Source of the DNA: Eublepharis macularius
Lineage: Eukaryota > Chordata > Lepidosauria > Squamata > Eublepharidae
Direction: 5' to 3'
Assembly: GCF_028583425.1 (NCBI RefSeq)
Contig: NC_072801.1
Location: 64,805,766-64,869,765, forward strand
Length of the DNA: 64,000 bases
Positions within the stretch are counted from its first letter, which is position 1. Each line of letters opens with the position of its first letter. Below are positions 42,896-54,779 of this stretch, in pieces. The notes under the pieces were generated by a model that saw only the letters and a list, made by a program, of their open reading frames with translations, was not told the origin of the DNA and searched no databases. Both the position numbers and the translations under genes were made by a program.

Positions 42896-43195
42896 ATTTA
42901 GCGGGGATAGTAATCTTTACCATTTAAAGAGAAGCTTTAATTATTGTAAAGTTTAAATTTTGAATAGATTTGAGTTTAATGGAAATTATTTAGTTTATTA
43001 ATGAAATATGAGTTAATTATATAGAGAGAGAATAGAAAAGTAAGTTATAGAATAGGATATGGGTTGGAAAACTGTTGGAAGTCACCAGAAAAGGGGGGAG
43101 GGAAAGGGTGGGGGGAAATTGATATTTAGGTTTTTGAACTGAAATAATGTTTGTAAAAATGTACTCACCTAATAAAAATTTCTTTAAAAAAAAAA

Positions 43196-44162
43196 GTCTA
43201 TGAACCAGGAAGCCCTGGCATGGAAACTTGCGGATTTTCAGCACAATGGTAAGTAATGAACTGGGAACAATAGTGGGAAACAGCATGACTTCCTGCTGCT
43301 GATCCCAACAGCATGTTTTCAGGGTTTTGTGTGACAGCTGCTCGTGCTATTTCACCCTTATTTCATATTTTATGACCCAGTCTTATTTCTTTGACAAACC
43401 TCTTTAATAAGGACAAGCTCTGAGAGCCTTTCTTGAAACTAACCCTCCAACAGTTATCTGTAAATAAGCGGGAAAGCCTGTTTGAGACTCCCACCTGGCC
43501 TGTTTCAATGCTTTCCATTTCTACGTAGTACAATGATTAAAAAATGTGTTCCTAAAACACCCTCTGCGTGCCCCCCCCCCCCACCATTTTGCTGGCCAGG
43601 TCTTCCTGCATTGCGTTGTTTTTTAAAATCATTTTTATCTGTAATGACTTGAAAGTTCTGTATAAATTTTGCAGCATAGTGTATCTTTCCCTGACTCCTC
43701 CTCCTCTTTCTCCTTAGCGTATTAAGAGGTGTGTGGAATCTCCAGAAATTTTCATGTTTAAAGATGGATTTTTTTAAAAAAAGTATGACCTTTATGGACA
43801 ACCTAAAGCTTTTGAGGCCACTGATTTTCTCATTCCCTCGACCTCTCTCAACTTTCTAGTTGTTTGGCTCCAAGCAGTCTTTGTCCCTTTTGGGTGTGGC
43901 CTGGCAACAGGATGGGAGGTAGTAAGCTGTTGACCTGCTTTTGCCAGACAAATGAGCATAACCAAGAGCTTGAGTGCTCTATGCTGGGAACTTAATGACT
44001 CCTTTCTTCAGCCTCCTTTTTCTTGCCAGCTATTAGTTTCTATCTGGATCCCTGAGCAAACACACGATGTAGTCTCCATGAATGAATGCAATAATGCTTA
44101 ACTTCCAAGACCTGATGAGATCGCAAAGCCAAAGAAAAATATTCTGGGGAAATTGAATAGCT
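43196..44162. other. Spacer between L1 and tandem repeat
   Basis: A C-run at 43569-43581 and T-rich stretches. No gene recognised. Confidence 0.5.
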
Positions 44163-44615
44163 TTGAACCCCACAGGGACTGTCCCCTACAAAAGGACATG
44201 TGCTGGTGCTGATCCAGTCACTGGTAATGGAGCTGAGGTCTCCTATTTCATTTTTCTCCTAGAACCTTGTATTAAACATTGCTGTCAGTAAGGAACTGGG
44301 AAACATAAGAGCCCTCTGCACCCCCAAATAATCTTTGGATCACCCCAAATCTCACAGCCCTGAACTCCAGAGACTGTCCCCTAGAAAAGGACATATGCAT
44401 GTTCTGATCCAGTCCCTGGTTCTGCAACTAAGGCTTCAAATGTGGCCTGCCTCCAAGAATCTTGTATTAGACATTGCTTTGAATAAGGAAGTGGGGAAAA
44501 TATAAGCCCCCTGCACCCGAAAAACAATATTTGGATCACCCCAAATCAAACAGCCCTGAACTCCAGAGACTGTCCCCTACAAAAGGACATGTGCTGGTTC
44601 TGATCCAGTCTCTGG
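44163..44615 (+). repeat. ~197-bp tandem repeat, 2.3 units
   Basis: Units begin at about 44163, 44361 and 44558, each with GACTGTCCCCTA(C/G)AAAAGGAC and CTGATCCAGTC. The third is cut at 44615 by the start of duplication copy 2. Confidence 0.85.
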
Positions 44616-47242
44616 TTAGACTGAGGTGGAAGAAAACATTTTTTGAAGCTGCCTTAACTTGCTTCTCTAGCAGGAATGCTGCATCCAGTATAAACCCCTA
44701 GGCTTTTGGTTGCGTCTGCAAGGGTCAAACAGATGCCATCAAAAGTGCAGAGTACAATGCCCTGCAAGATCTCTGCCCTCCCAACCAGCATCACTTCCAT
44801 CTTGTCTGGGTTCAGTTTTAATTTGTGCACTTTCAGCCATTTGACTACAGCTGTCAGACAGACAGCAACCCAAGATCTCTACTGCGTCCAGTGGTGATTT
44901 GGATAGTGAGACAGTAAGACATAGAGCTGGGTGTCATCTGCATATTTGACAGCATCCAATTCCATAGCTACGAATGAGTTCTCCTAAAGGCTTTCTATAG
45001 AGGTTGAATAACAAGGCCTCAGCAGCAGGAGGCAGGCTAGGCAGTGGCTCCTGGATCCTAGCTACCACCATCTTCCCAGCCAAGGCTCCAGAGCAGCCCC
45101 TTTCCTCAGCCTATGGGAAGCTCAGAAGCCCAGCCGGAGGGAGAGGATGCAGGAGGCAGAGACAGACAGCCAGTGCCACCACAAGCAGCAGACCGAGGGC
45201 AGCACAGGCGGCACCACTCCACACTCCCACACAGAGGGAGGCAGGAGAAGTTCAGCAGCACAGCAAACCAGCAGGCAGGCCAGAGGGGGTGGGAAATAGC
45301 TAGGAGAGGCGGGCAGCAGAGCGACCACAGCTGTGACTACCTAAGGCAGCCAGGGCAATGACTAGGTTGTTGGGGGTGGGAAGAAGAGCTGGAGGCTGGG
45401 AATGGTGAAGGGAAAAAAGGGAAAGCAGAGGAGGAGAGGAAGGAGTTTGGAGGAAAGTACAGAAAGAGTTCAGAGCATAGCCAAGAGAGTAGTGTGGGGC
45501 ATCTGGGCAGCACGCTCTTTTCCTGAGGCCCGGGTCACCCATCCAGGGCCTGCCTGGTCAACGATGCTACAGCTGAACCTGCCAAGGCAGGGCCAGAGCA
45601 GGGTGAAGCCTCACAGAAGCTGATGGGCAACAGGCTTAGGACAGACAAAAGGAAATGCTTCTCTACTGTGTAAGTCACTGCTAGTAGACATAGTAGTAGC
45701 CGCAAGCATAGATGGCTTTAAAAGGGGATTATACAGATTCATGGATTATTTATGTAAATGAAATCTACTTTAGAGGGGGGCGGGTATCATCAGTATCACT
45801 GCTCCTGGTTCAAGAGGAACATCAGGTGTCTAACAGAGAAATCAGAGAGGAAGAAAGAGGTACTCAGAAAATATTCTAAGGGTGCGGCCTCTGTGTACAA
45901 ATCCAGGCAGTGGAGATAATATACCAGGGTCTTTGAGCACTTGAAATTAAGAATAACAAACTGACCTTCTTCCTCCAATAAAAATTAATACTGTACATTC
46001 CAAAATATCATGGCACAGTGGAGCAAATAATGAAGATGCCCGTTGGCACTTGTGCAAGGACAGTGCACACTGTGTTGATAAAAATTATGTTCTCTGTGGG
46101 AGAATACTGCATGTCATTTACAAGTTATTGTAGGCTCATTTATTTACAAAATTTGCAAGCCAATTTTTCAAGGATCTAATTGGGCAGTACAACACAAGGT
46201 CTAATTTAAAATGCCTCAAGCGCCTCAAACACAGCAACCCGTCATCCCCCCGACCATTGAGCAAGCCTGCCGTTTTGTACCCTAATTCATAAGACGCTTA
46301 TTATTCTCACCCTCATTTTATGAATCTGTATACAACGCAGTATACAGTTTACATATATCACATCATAAGGAAATAACAGAACCGATGATTGGATCAGACT
46401 AGTTGAGCTGGGAGAAGTCCATTTTTTAAACAGATGCTGGAGTCTCCCCATCCCAAAGCTAAATGCAGCAAGAAGGCAAAGACATCAAGAGTGCTTGCAA
46501 AAGTAAAAGCGCATGTTAAGGGCATAAAGCCGTTTGAGGAAATGCTTGAATAATGGGGGACAGCAACAACGTAAACATTCCAGAAGGGATTTTAAAGAAC
46601 AGTGAAGGCGTTATGAGTGGACTAAAAGCTCACCTTATAATGAAGCAGAATGAAACAATTAACAGCACCGAGTGGATCTTACAATAGGAACAGGATAATT
46701 TAAGAAGAGTGAGGGTTGGGGCTGGGAACCAAACTCTTGGATTCTGTCCTTAGAGAACATCTGACACAAGCATACAACACACAATTTGTGATCCAAGCTG
46801 GGTAGAATCCACAGCGTATGTGATGTGGCACTTGGGTCTGTTAGTTACACAGCATTTTTACAAACCAAGAGATTATTGAGGTTATCAAGCCCTTGTTCTG
46901 CCATACACGGTAGTTGGGTTGATGCTGTTCAACTGGAAAAGTTGTGCAGGTTGCAGCCAGAAACCAGAGATAGTGGCAAGTGGAAACTGAATAGTTCCTA
47001 ATTCATTTAAGTATCAGTCTGGTAAACATAAGAGGAATGTAAAAGAGCATATATCTTTGCCAAGCATATATCTTTGCCAAGCAAACACTCTTAGCTGTTC
47101 AGATCTAGGAAGAGCAGTTGCATCTCTTCTAGTGGTATAACTACCTCTACTTCTGACTGCTAAATCTGGATTATGAATTAGCTTTACTTTGTTTTTCATA
47201 TTTAGATACAAGAGATCAGGAGGAGGACAGTGGTGACAACCA

Positions 47243-47485
47243 GAGCTTTTTTCTGGGTGGTGGAACTCAGTGGGTTGCCCTCGGAGAAAATAGTCACATG
47301 GCTGGTGGCCCCGCCCCCTGATCTCCAGACAGAGGGGAGTTTAGATTGCCCTCCTCGTGGTGTGGAGGGCAATCTAAACTCTCCTCTGTCTGGAGATCAG
47401 GGGGCGGGGCCACCAGCCATGTGACCATTTTCAAGGCATTCCGGAACTCCGTTCCACCGCGTTCCCGTGTTCCAGCTTCTCAGAG
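47243..47485. mobile_element. hAT hairpin MITE, degenerate ends (copy 2)
   Basis: Duplicate of the element at 24370-24612 with a few base changes. Confidence 0.75.
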
Positions 47486-47812
47486 ACTGTCAAACTGCAA
47501 ATGGTCAGGAAGCCAGCTAACTCACTGCTAACTAGCTGTTGTGTCTCACTTCAGCTATGGAGGGTCTTGTAGCTTACTCTCATTCAACTTTTTTGGTATG
47601 GAGACCCACTCGGAAAAAAGAAAAGAAAAAACACTGAGCAGATGCAAATCGATAAACCTGCAAAAGCTTGGGACGCACGTTCACAGATTTCACTACCTCC
47701 TTTTGGGTCAGGACTTACAGGTTGGGAAACACTGGTTTACACAATTCGCTTAGCTTAGCTACCACTTTAACTGTCATGGCTTCCCTCAATGAAATCTGGA
47801 ACTGTAGGGCCG

Positions 47813-48430
47813 ATTCCAGATGGGCATAAATAGAGCGAGTGCTTTCGCTTTTTCAGCAACCTCACTTGTAAAAACCCGCAATTTCCCGTCCCGGCTTACC
47901 TGTGGTCCATGGCGCTTGGTTGCGCTCTCTAAGCGGACGGTGTGAACGTGGTATTGCGGGTTTGCACACTTCTGGACGCTTCTTCGCCGCGGATAGGCCC
48001 TCCTCTTTCCCTCCTTCCTTTGCTGGCTGGCCGGCAACAATATTCCCTTAATTTTTTTTTTTAACCGGGCGCCATTTGCGCAGTCGCACGTTTGCGCACA
48101 TCGAATTGTGCAAATGTGCACAAATGCACAAAAGCGCACAAACGTCGATGCTGCGTATTCGCATACCTGCACGTTTGCGCATTTGCGCAAAACACGTAAA
48201 AATTTTTTTTAAAAAAAACGAAATGCGAACCAATGAAGGCCCCCGACGTCAACTGTGACGGGGAGGAAACAACCAATCCCGGGTACCTCAGTTGGCCGTG
48301 CGAACATCCGGAAGCGGGACGGCACGGCATGCTGCGAGACAAAGCGGATGGAGACGAAAGTGAACGCATGGCTGGTAAGCGATTATTTCCGCAGAAAAAC
48401 CGCAATTTCTGGCCATCTGGAATCGGCCTA
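47813..48430. mobile_element. TIR element with alternating GCGCA repeats (copy 2)
   Basis: Duplicate of 24939-25556 with scattered base changes. Confidence 0.7.
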
Positions 48431-48574
48431 GGTTGCTGAGTTGCTAAGAAATCTGTTAGATCCCTTGGAGAATTACACTCCCTAATGCTCAGGGGATAAA
48501 GACATACCTGAAAAAGCCGTTTAAGCCTGCCGTGGCATGGATGAGTTCTTAGACTTCAGTTCTTTCTCTGGCAG

Positions 48575-48855
48575 GGAGGCAGGCGGCCTTCACACCGGAG
48601 CCTCATTTCATTGAGCAGCACCGGCAGCAGCTGATCCAGAGGACGGCCACAGTGGAGGGAGTTCTGGATTTGTTGTATGGAGTTGTCCTGGATGAAGAGC
48701 AATACGAAAGAATCTCTTCAAGGGGATCCAACAAAGAAAAAATGCGGGAGCTGTACAGGCTGGTGCCGAGCTGGAATCTCTCTTGTAAGGATCAGCTGTA
48801 CGAGGCACTGAAGAAGAACAATCCATTCCTCATAGCAGACCTTGAAGGGCGATGA
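48575..48855 (+). pseudogene. Duplicated terminal CARD exon (orphan copy)
   Basis: This is the copy of the 25701-25981 exon inside the downstream duplicate. It keeps the acceptor CTCTGGCAG, the full CARD frame and the stop, and its protein is identical. The FIIND exons are absent from this copy and both linker exons are lost or broken by deletions. It can therefore be expressed only as an alternative last exon of the upstream gene, or as a short CARD-only transcript. I call it a pseudogene fragment because no upstream exons accompany it. Its coding identity could reflect recent origin rather than constraint. Confidence 0.75.
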
Positions 48856-49829
48856 AGCTAGAAAGAAGATGGGCACAGGAAGTCCAGAATCCCATGCCTC
48901 GGGACTCCCTCAGGACCATATAATACTCTCTCTGGAGAGTATATTATGCTCCGAGTGGAACATTATGGGAGATACATTATCTCTTTTGCACTATGAGAAA
49001 GGAATGGTAGGCACATGGGCATTATGGGAACAATGCAGTGGGAGCAATAGCCACTGACGGAGGGAGTATTTTTGATATCGTATTGTCTCTATCTCCTATA
49101 TATCATTCTGAGTGATGCCCTTATCAGATTGAGCAAAAAACCAACGGTGGTTCTCTTTAGGGTTGCCAGATCCCTCAACTCCACCAGTGGGAGATTGGGA
49201 GCCTGGCACTTACCCTGTGAAGGCTTGAGAGTCTTCCCTTGTGCGCACGTGCTCCCTGCGTGCATGATGATGTCACTTCCAGGAGCGATGTCATCATGCA
49301 GGGTCAAACGGCGCAGGCAGAAGGGTGCTCCACATGCGGCACTGATTTGGCCTGAAACAGGTCCGCTGCAGGGTGCTGTGGGACACAGTTCAGGCTGCAG
49401 GAGCGTGCTGTACCACCTGGAGGCACCCTGGGGAGCGCCCCCCCCCCCCGCTGGCCAAGTAAGTGGGCACAGGGGAGGGAAGGGTGGGAGCAGGGGATCG
49501 CCTGCCCCAGGCAGGGGAATGGCACCCCTAGTTCTCTTAGATCTAGCCTTGCTAATTGAAGAACAAGTTGGAGTAGTTGCTACAACTGTCTTGTATCACC
49601 TACACTTAGCTCATGAACTGTCATCCTTCATAGATGCTGCTGATCTAGCTACACTGTCCCACACATCTGTAATTTGTAGATAGGGTTATTATAATTTGCT
49701 GTACATGAGGCTGCCCTTAAAGCTGCCACAGAATCTTCAGCTTGAATGAAGATTCCCTTCTTTTGATGGGTCTGATGCAATAAGAACTTGTACTGTCAAT
49801 CTTAAAGCCACTGCACTTTTTACTGATTT

Positions 49830-50373
49830 GTTTCTAGCTGCAATTCAAGGTGTTGGTCCTTTCCTGGAAAGCCCGTTGTGACCTCATACCTGAAGGACTG
49901 CCTCTCCATATAGCAACCCACGTGGCATTTTCAGTCTTCCCTTTGAGCCACTGGCAGTGCTCCCCTTTCACCAACTACGGTCTTCCATAATTATCTATTT
50001 AGACAGCAGTCCTAAAGAGGTCTACTCAGAATTTAACTAAATCTTTTCACTAGGGCTTACTCTCCAGAAAGTGTTCTTAAGATGGCACTGTTAGAGTTGT
50101 AGAACTTACAGAGTGTAACAGCATTCTAGCAGAGGGTCACAGAGCGCCCTCTTTACTGGCCACCTGCGAACTCTGAAAGGAGGTCTTGTTTCGAGGGGCT
50201 TTCCCTGCTTAGGTGAGATCCTGGATGTGGTAGTGCTGTTAGCCAATGCTGTGTTGGGGGCGTTGGAATGGCTGTTATCGACTCCGTTTTGGTCTTGTTT
50301 TAATTTTTGTACCGTAAGTTACTTCAAAGGGGAAAATGTAATAGACATATTTTTAAAATAAATAAAATATTAC
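49830..50373 (+). mobile_element. LINE 3' fragment, sense (copy 2)
   Basis: Duplicate of 26940-27495 with a short internal deletion. Confidence 0.6.
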
Positions 50374-50588
50374 CTCAATGCCTGAGTAGACAAAATGCTA
50401 AGAGATCCATGATTGGCTCTTCCTAGCGTTTTAAGAAGCTCAATAGACCGTTCAGAGCTGCGGCACAAGGCAAGAAAGCATCTAACCCTTCTACTTACTT
50501 ATGCGAATTTATTGAATGTGGCCATAGGCCTTCACAATCTCAAATCATTCATTAAAAAACAGCAACAAGATACAAGAATACAGATTTA

Positions 50589-51392
50589 GAGCCTCGCTAC
50601 AAGTGACATCTTCCACGCGAACAGCACTTGATCATTTTCGCAAGTCTTTCTGGGTACTGAAGTCCCTCTCCCACACCCCTTTTCCTTCTGTTCCTTCCCC
50701 TCTCCATTAGCACGGCTGCCTGAAGAGACGGAGAAAGCCTACGACAGCAGCTTTTGCAAATCGTCTTGCTGGGGGGTGGGGGATGCTCTGGAGAAAGCTG
50801 ACATGTCGGTGAAGTCCTCCCCTCTCTGTTAGAACTGTTAGGATCGCTGCCTTAAGAGTCAGAGAAAGCCTGCGTTTGCAAATCATTTCTCTAGTCACAA
50901 GCCTGCTCTCAATGATCTTTGGGGGCGGGCAGCTGCAACTTTCTTAGCTTTCTCTAGAGTATTCCCCCCCTCCCCAAGCTGCCCGCTGCAATTTTGCTAA
51001 TCGTCTTGCTCTGGGAGGGGGGGAAATACTCTAGAGAAAGCTAAGAAAGTTGCAGCTGCCCACCCCCAAAGATCATTGAGAGCAGGCTAGAGAAACGATT
51101 TGCAAACGCAGGCTTTCTCTGACTTTTAAGGCAGCGATCCTAACAGTTCTAACAGAGAGGGGAGGACTTCACTGACATGTCAGCTTTCTCTAGAGCATCC
51201 CCCACCCCCCAGCAAGACAATTTGCAAAAGCTGCTGTCGTAGGCTTTCTCCGTCTCTTCAGGCAGCCGTGCTAACGGAGAGGGGAAGGAACAGAAGGAAA
51301 AGGGGTGTGGGAGAGGGACTTCAGTACCCAGAAAGACTTGCGAAAATGATCAAGTGCCGTTCGCGTGTAAGATGTCACTTGTAGCGAGGCTC
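50589..51392. mobile_element. 804-bp hairpin MITE, present only in duplicate copy 2
   Basis: Two arms of about 400 bp are imperfect reverse complements, with termini GAGCCTCGCTACAAGTGACA and its complement. The empty site is seen in copy 1 near 27717 (CAGATATAGTTACAT). Flanks are TTA left and ATA right. It inserted after the duplication, or differs between two haplotypes. Confidence 0.88.
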
Positions 51393-52602
51393 ATAGTTAC
51401 ATAGATATAAATAAAATTACTATAAAATGCATTTTACCTAAAATATAAACATTAAACAACATTAAAACCAAACGGTTTCTCATCTATGCCCTCCTACTCT
51501 TGGATGGTTTCACCAATTGAAACGGACTCCTTACTAGGCCTAGAAGGAGAAATAAACAGGCAAAGAAGGGATGTCTGGTCCCCCGCCCTCCCGTTCCTGA
51601 GCTAATAACAGTATTGCGTGTGTGTGTTCTGATTTCAATCATTTTAACCTTTCGGGGATGGAACGCTTAGCTCTCCTGCTCTCCCTGCGTTATGTCCTGA
51701 ACAGCTACTGTTGGACTTTTAAACATTCCGGGAAAAAACACTCCATAAACTCTCAGATGGAAATTGAGGGCTTCTCTGTTCCACAGTCTCTTTCCACAGT
51801 ATCCTCCCTCATAACTAACGTTGCGAGGCTCCGCCAGGCTGCAGAGCACGAGAGCTGCCTCGTCTGAGCTGGGGCTTGGCTGGGACGCCTCTCGTGCTGT
51901 GCAACCTGGCTGCGGAGCAGGAGAGCGGTCGCCCCAGCCAAGCCTCGGCTCGGAGCGTCTCAGCTGAGCTGGGGTGGATAGGAGTCTACTGTGCCTTACC
52001 CCTGGGGAGGCAACTTCTGCCTTACCCCGGGAAGAGTGGGGTGGGGTGGGGTGGGGGGTTGAAGGAGCGGCATGGGGGGAGGCTTGTCTGTCAGAAGACA
52101 TAGTAATGCAGGAACGTTACTACATATTCTCAGAGTTTTTTTAAAAAGGTGCTGTGCAAATTGAGGTCCTGCCTTACCCCTATGAAAGAGTGGAGTTGGG
52201 GTGGGTGGTTGAAGGGTGGGCATGGGGTGGCCTTGTCCGTCAGAAGATGTACAAATGTTACTATGCATGCTCAAAGTTTTAAAAAACCCAGCGATGACGT
52301 GCACTGCAATGCTCCAAAAGTTCAAAACTGAACAGAGGCAGGTCTGAAAGGAACCACAAGAGGCAAAATCGAAACTGTTGGGAAGTGTGAAAGGATCGGT
52401 GCTGAGCCGAAGCCACTTCAAATGCTTAAAAATGGCACTTTAAACCGTGAGTGCGAAAGGGGCCTGCGAAGCCAATCAATCGCACAAGATCGAGACTGGG
52501 GACAGTACAAAGCTTTTATTTCATGAAACAGAGGTGCAGAGCTTAGTTATCTGAAAAATCTCTGAACCTGCCCAAACGCAGGATCTTGCTACTTTTATAC
52601 AG

Positions 52603-52806
52603 TTGGTGGTGGAGAGTGCTCTCAAGTCAGAGTTGACTTATGGTGACCTGTGAGCCTGATCTTGTCAGATCTCAGAAGCTAAGCAGGGTTAGCCTTGGTT
52701 AGTAATTGAATGGAAGACCTCCAACAAAGACCAGGGTTGCAGAGCCAGGCAATGGCAAACCACCTCTGATAGTCTCTTGCCATGAAAATCCTAGCAGAGG
52801 TTGCAC
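52603..52806 (+). mobile_element. 5S-rRNA-like SINE (copy 2)
   Basis: Duplicate of the SINE at 28926-29129. Confidence 0.75.
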
Positions 52807-53852
52807 TTTTATACAGTTAAGTAAACAATATTCTTGCGCATGTCTGTTTAGCATCCTGCCTAATGGAATTTTCTGTTATGCTTATACTTTTAAAGCTTTC
52901 TGCGCATGATCTAAGCAAGCAGTTAAACTTGGTGAAAAACAAGTTCTAAACCAGCTTGTTCTGCTCTTAAAGTGAGCTCATGTGGCTAAGTTATCTATAA
53001 CGACTTCACACCTATCTTTGTAAGAAACAGGATGTCTCGTACGGTTTCTGCTCTCAAGCATCACTAGCTTCTGTGTTTCTGAGAACTTAGGAAGAGAACA
53101 CAGGAAGCTTGCTAAACTTTAGCACTGCTGAATCTACAACAGTCCTTTTCTGCTACCTTACAGCAATTTTTCAGTCTGAAGGAACTTATTTAAGCCATGA
53201 CTTACTGATTACTTATGAATCCAGTTTTCTGATGGATCTTTCCATCACTACTACGAGAGTGTGCCTCCAGGTGACTTCTGCAAAATGACTTTGCCATACT
53301 ACTACATTCACCAGAAGTACAAGACATACCTTACCTTTCTTTGACTTTTGTTTTACTGGAAATGCTCCATGTCCATGTCATTGAAATGCATTGCAATAAG
53401 GTTTCCTCAACTAACTGGCGCCAACTGCTAGATCCTCTGGTTGGAGGCATGGGCTGTTTGTCCTTGTGATACACTGTGATGGTCCATGGCATGCACTTTT
53501 GTTTGCCCCTTTGCTGCCAGGAACCCCCGTCATTGGGGGATGCCCGTGCTCACCCACTGACAAACAAGGCTGACCCGGTACAGTAACGCTGTGAAAAAGC
53601 GGGAAACCCCACCCGGGTAATAACAAGATCCTTCCAATATCTCTTCAATTCATACTATAAACTTGTATTAAAGTGACCAGTGCTCAAATACACGGAAAAC
53701 GTTTCATCAGTTTCATACAATTCATATAAGTGAAATCTCATCAATTTCATACAACTTATACAAAAGATATATACAGTAATGATCATGAGAACACTCCCCC
53801 TAAGGTTTCCAAAGGAACCAGGGTAGTTGACTCTGCCCTCCCAGTCAACTAA

Positions 53853-54054
53853 GAGCTAAGCTACAAGTGACGCCTGACACAGGTTGGACACTTGTCAGCT
53901 TCCCTCAAGTTTTGATGGGAAATGTAGGCATCCTATTCTTGCAGCTGTAATGGAGAGCCAAGCTGTAAAACCAGGACGCCTACATTTCCCATCAAAACTT
54001 GTGGTAAACTGACAAGTGTCCAACCTGTGTAAGGCATCACTTGTAGCTTGGCTC
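53853..54054. mobile_element. Hairpin MITE (Harbinger-like)
   Basis: The inverted arms begin GAGCTAAGCTACAAGTGACG and end with the complement CACTTGTAGCTTGGCTC, flanked by TAA/TAA. A 3-bp TWA target fits PIF/Harbinger. No transposase is present, so the class is inferred. Confidence 0.8.
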
Positions 54055-54159
54055 TAAGAATCACTGAGAGAAATTAACAAAGAATAGAAGTTACATGAAC
54101 TTCAAGAACTTACAGGAACTGACTCGTACTCATTTTGTGTGGTCCAGGAGCAACAACCC

Positions 54160-54500
54160 AGCAAAGGCTCTAAAAGTTTTTATTAAAGCACGGCTGTAAA
54201 TCACTATCAGTCTCTGACACCTGCCAAACATTAAGAAATCCTAGATCAATTCAAACGGAGTCTTCTAAATGATAACATTTGAGCTGACTGAGTCTCTCTT
54301 GGGACAGTGTTCCATAATCTTACTGCTGCCGCCAAGAAAGCTCTGCCTTGCTACCCACCATAACTCCAACCATGGGGGCATTTGGAACAAGAACTCTTAT
54401 CAAAACAGCGGCTGGAAAACTGTCAACATGGAAGGATCAAAGTTTAGGCCCAATTTTTTCCATGTGAAACAACTGAACATTTGGGGCATCTTCTGAGTTC
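54160..54500. repeat. Dispersed repeat, uninverted version
   Basis: CTCTAAAAGTTTTTATTAAA to TCTTCTGAGTT is shared with 59485-59813, except that the last about 100 bp there is inverted. Confidence 0.8.
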
Positions 54501-54779
54501 ATAAGCCTAGAATTCATGGCTAGCAGACATTTGTGACGGCCGCTAGCATACATAGCTTTAAAGGAAGATCAGATGCACGGAGAAGAGGTCCTTCAGTAGC
54601 TATTAGCCATGGTGATGAATGGGACCTCACACTAAGAGGCAGTCAGTGGCTGAATAGCTGCACTAGAACAGAAGGCATGTGGGGGGGGGAGGAATTGGCC
54701 TCTATGCCCTGTGATTGGCCCTCCCGAGCAACTGATTCGTATGAAACAAGCCCATGTTGTGATCCAGCTGGGCTCTTCT

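Larger units (their letters stand above)
31701..43195 (+). mobile_element. L1 LINE, degraded, with nested insertions
   Basis: A sense L1 runs from about 31.7 kb to a poly(A) tail at 43187-43195 (AATAAAAATTTCTTT then A-run). It contains ORF1 and an ORF2 split by a SINE (32648-32890), the DIRS element (33384-39487) and a hairpin MITE (42545-42778). Removing these leaves about 5 kb of L1. Its 5' edge abuts a MITE-like sequence rich in GATGAACCAGG-type motifs, so the 5' end is probably truncated. A direct repeat AACCAGG lies on both sides but is too short and imperfect to certify as a target duplication. Confidence 0.88.
44616..53756 (+). repeat. Segmental duplication, copy 2 (9.1 kb)
   Basis: This is a direct copy of 18445-30079. 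It begins at TTAGACTGAGG, interrupting a tandem repeat unit, and ends after TTCATACA near 53756. Relative to copy 1 it has two deletions (junctions near 45803 and 46211) and one 804-bp hairpin insertion (50589-51392). The very low divergence suggests a recent event. A falsely retained second haplotype in the assembly is a possible alternative. Confidence 0.9.
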
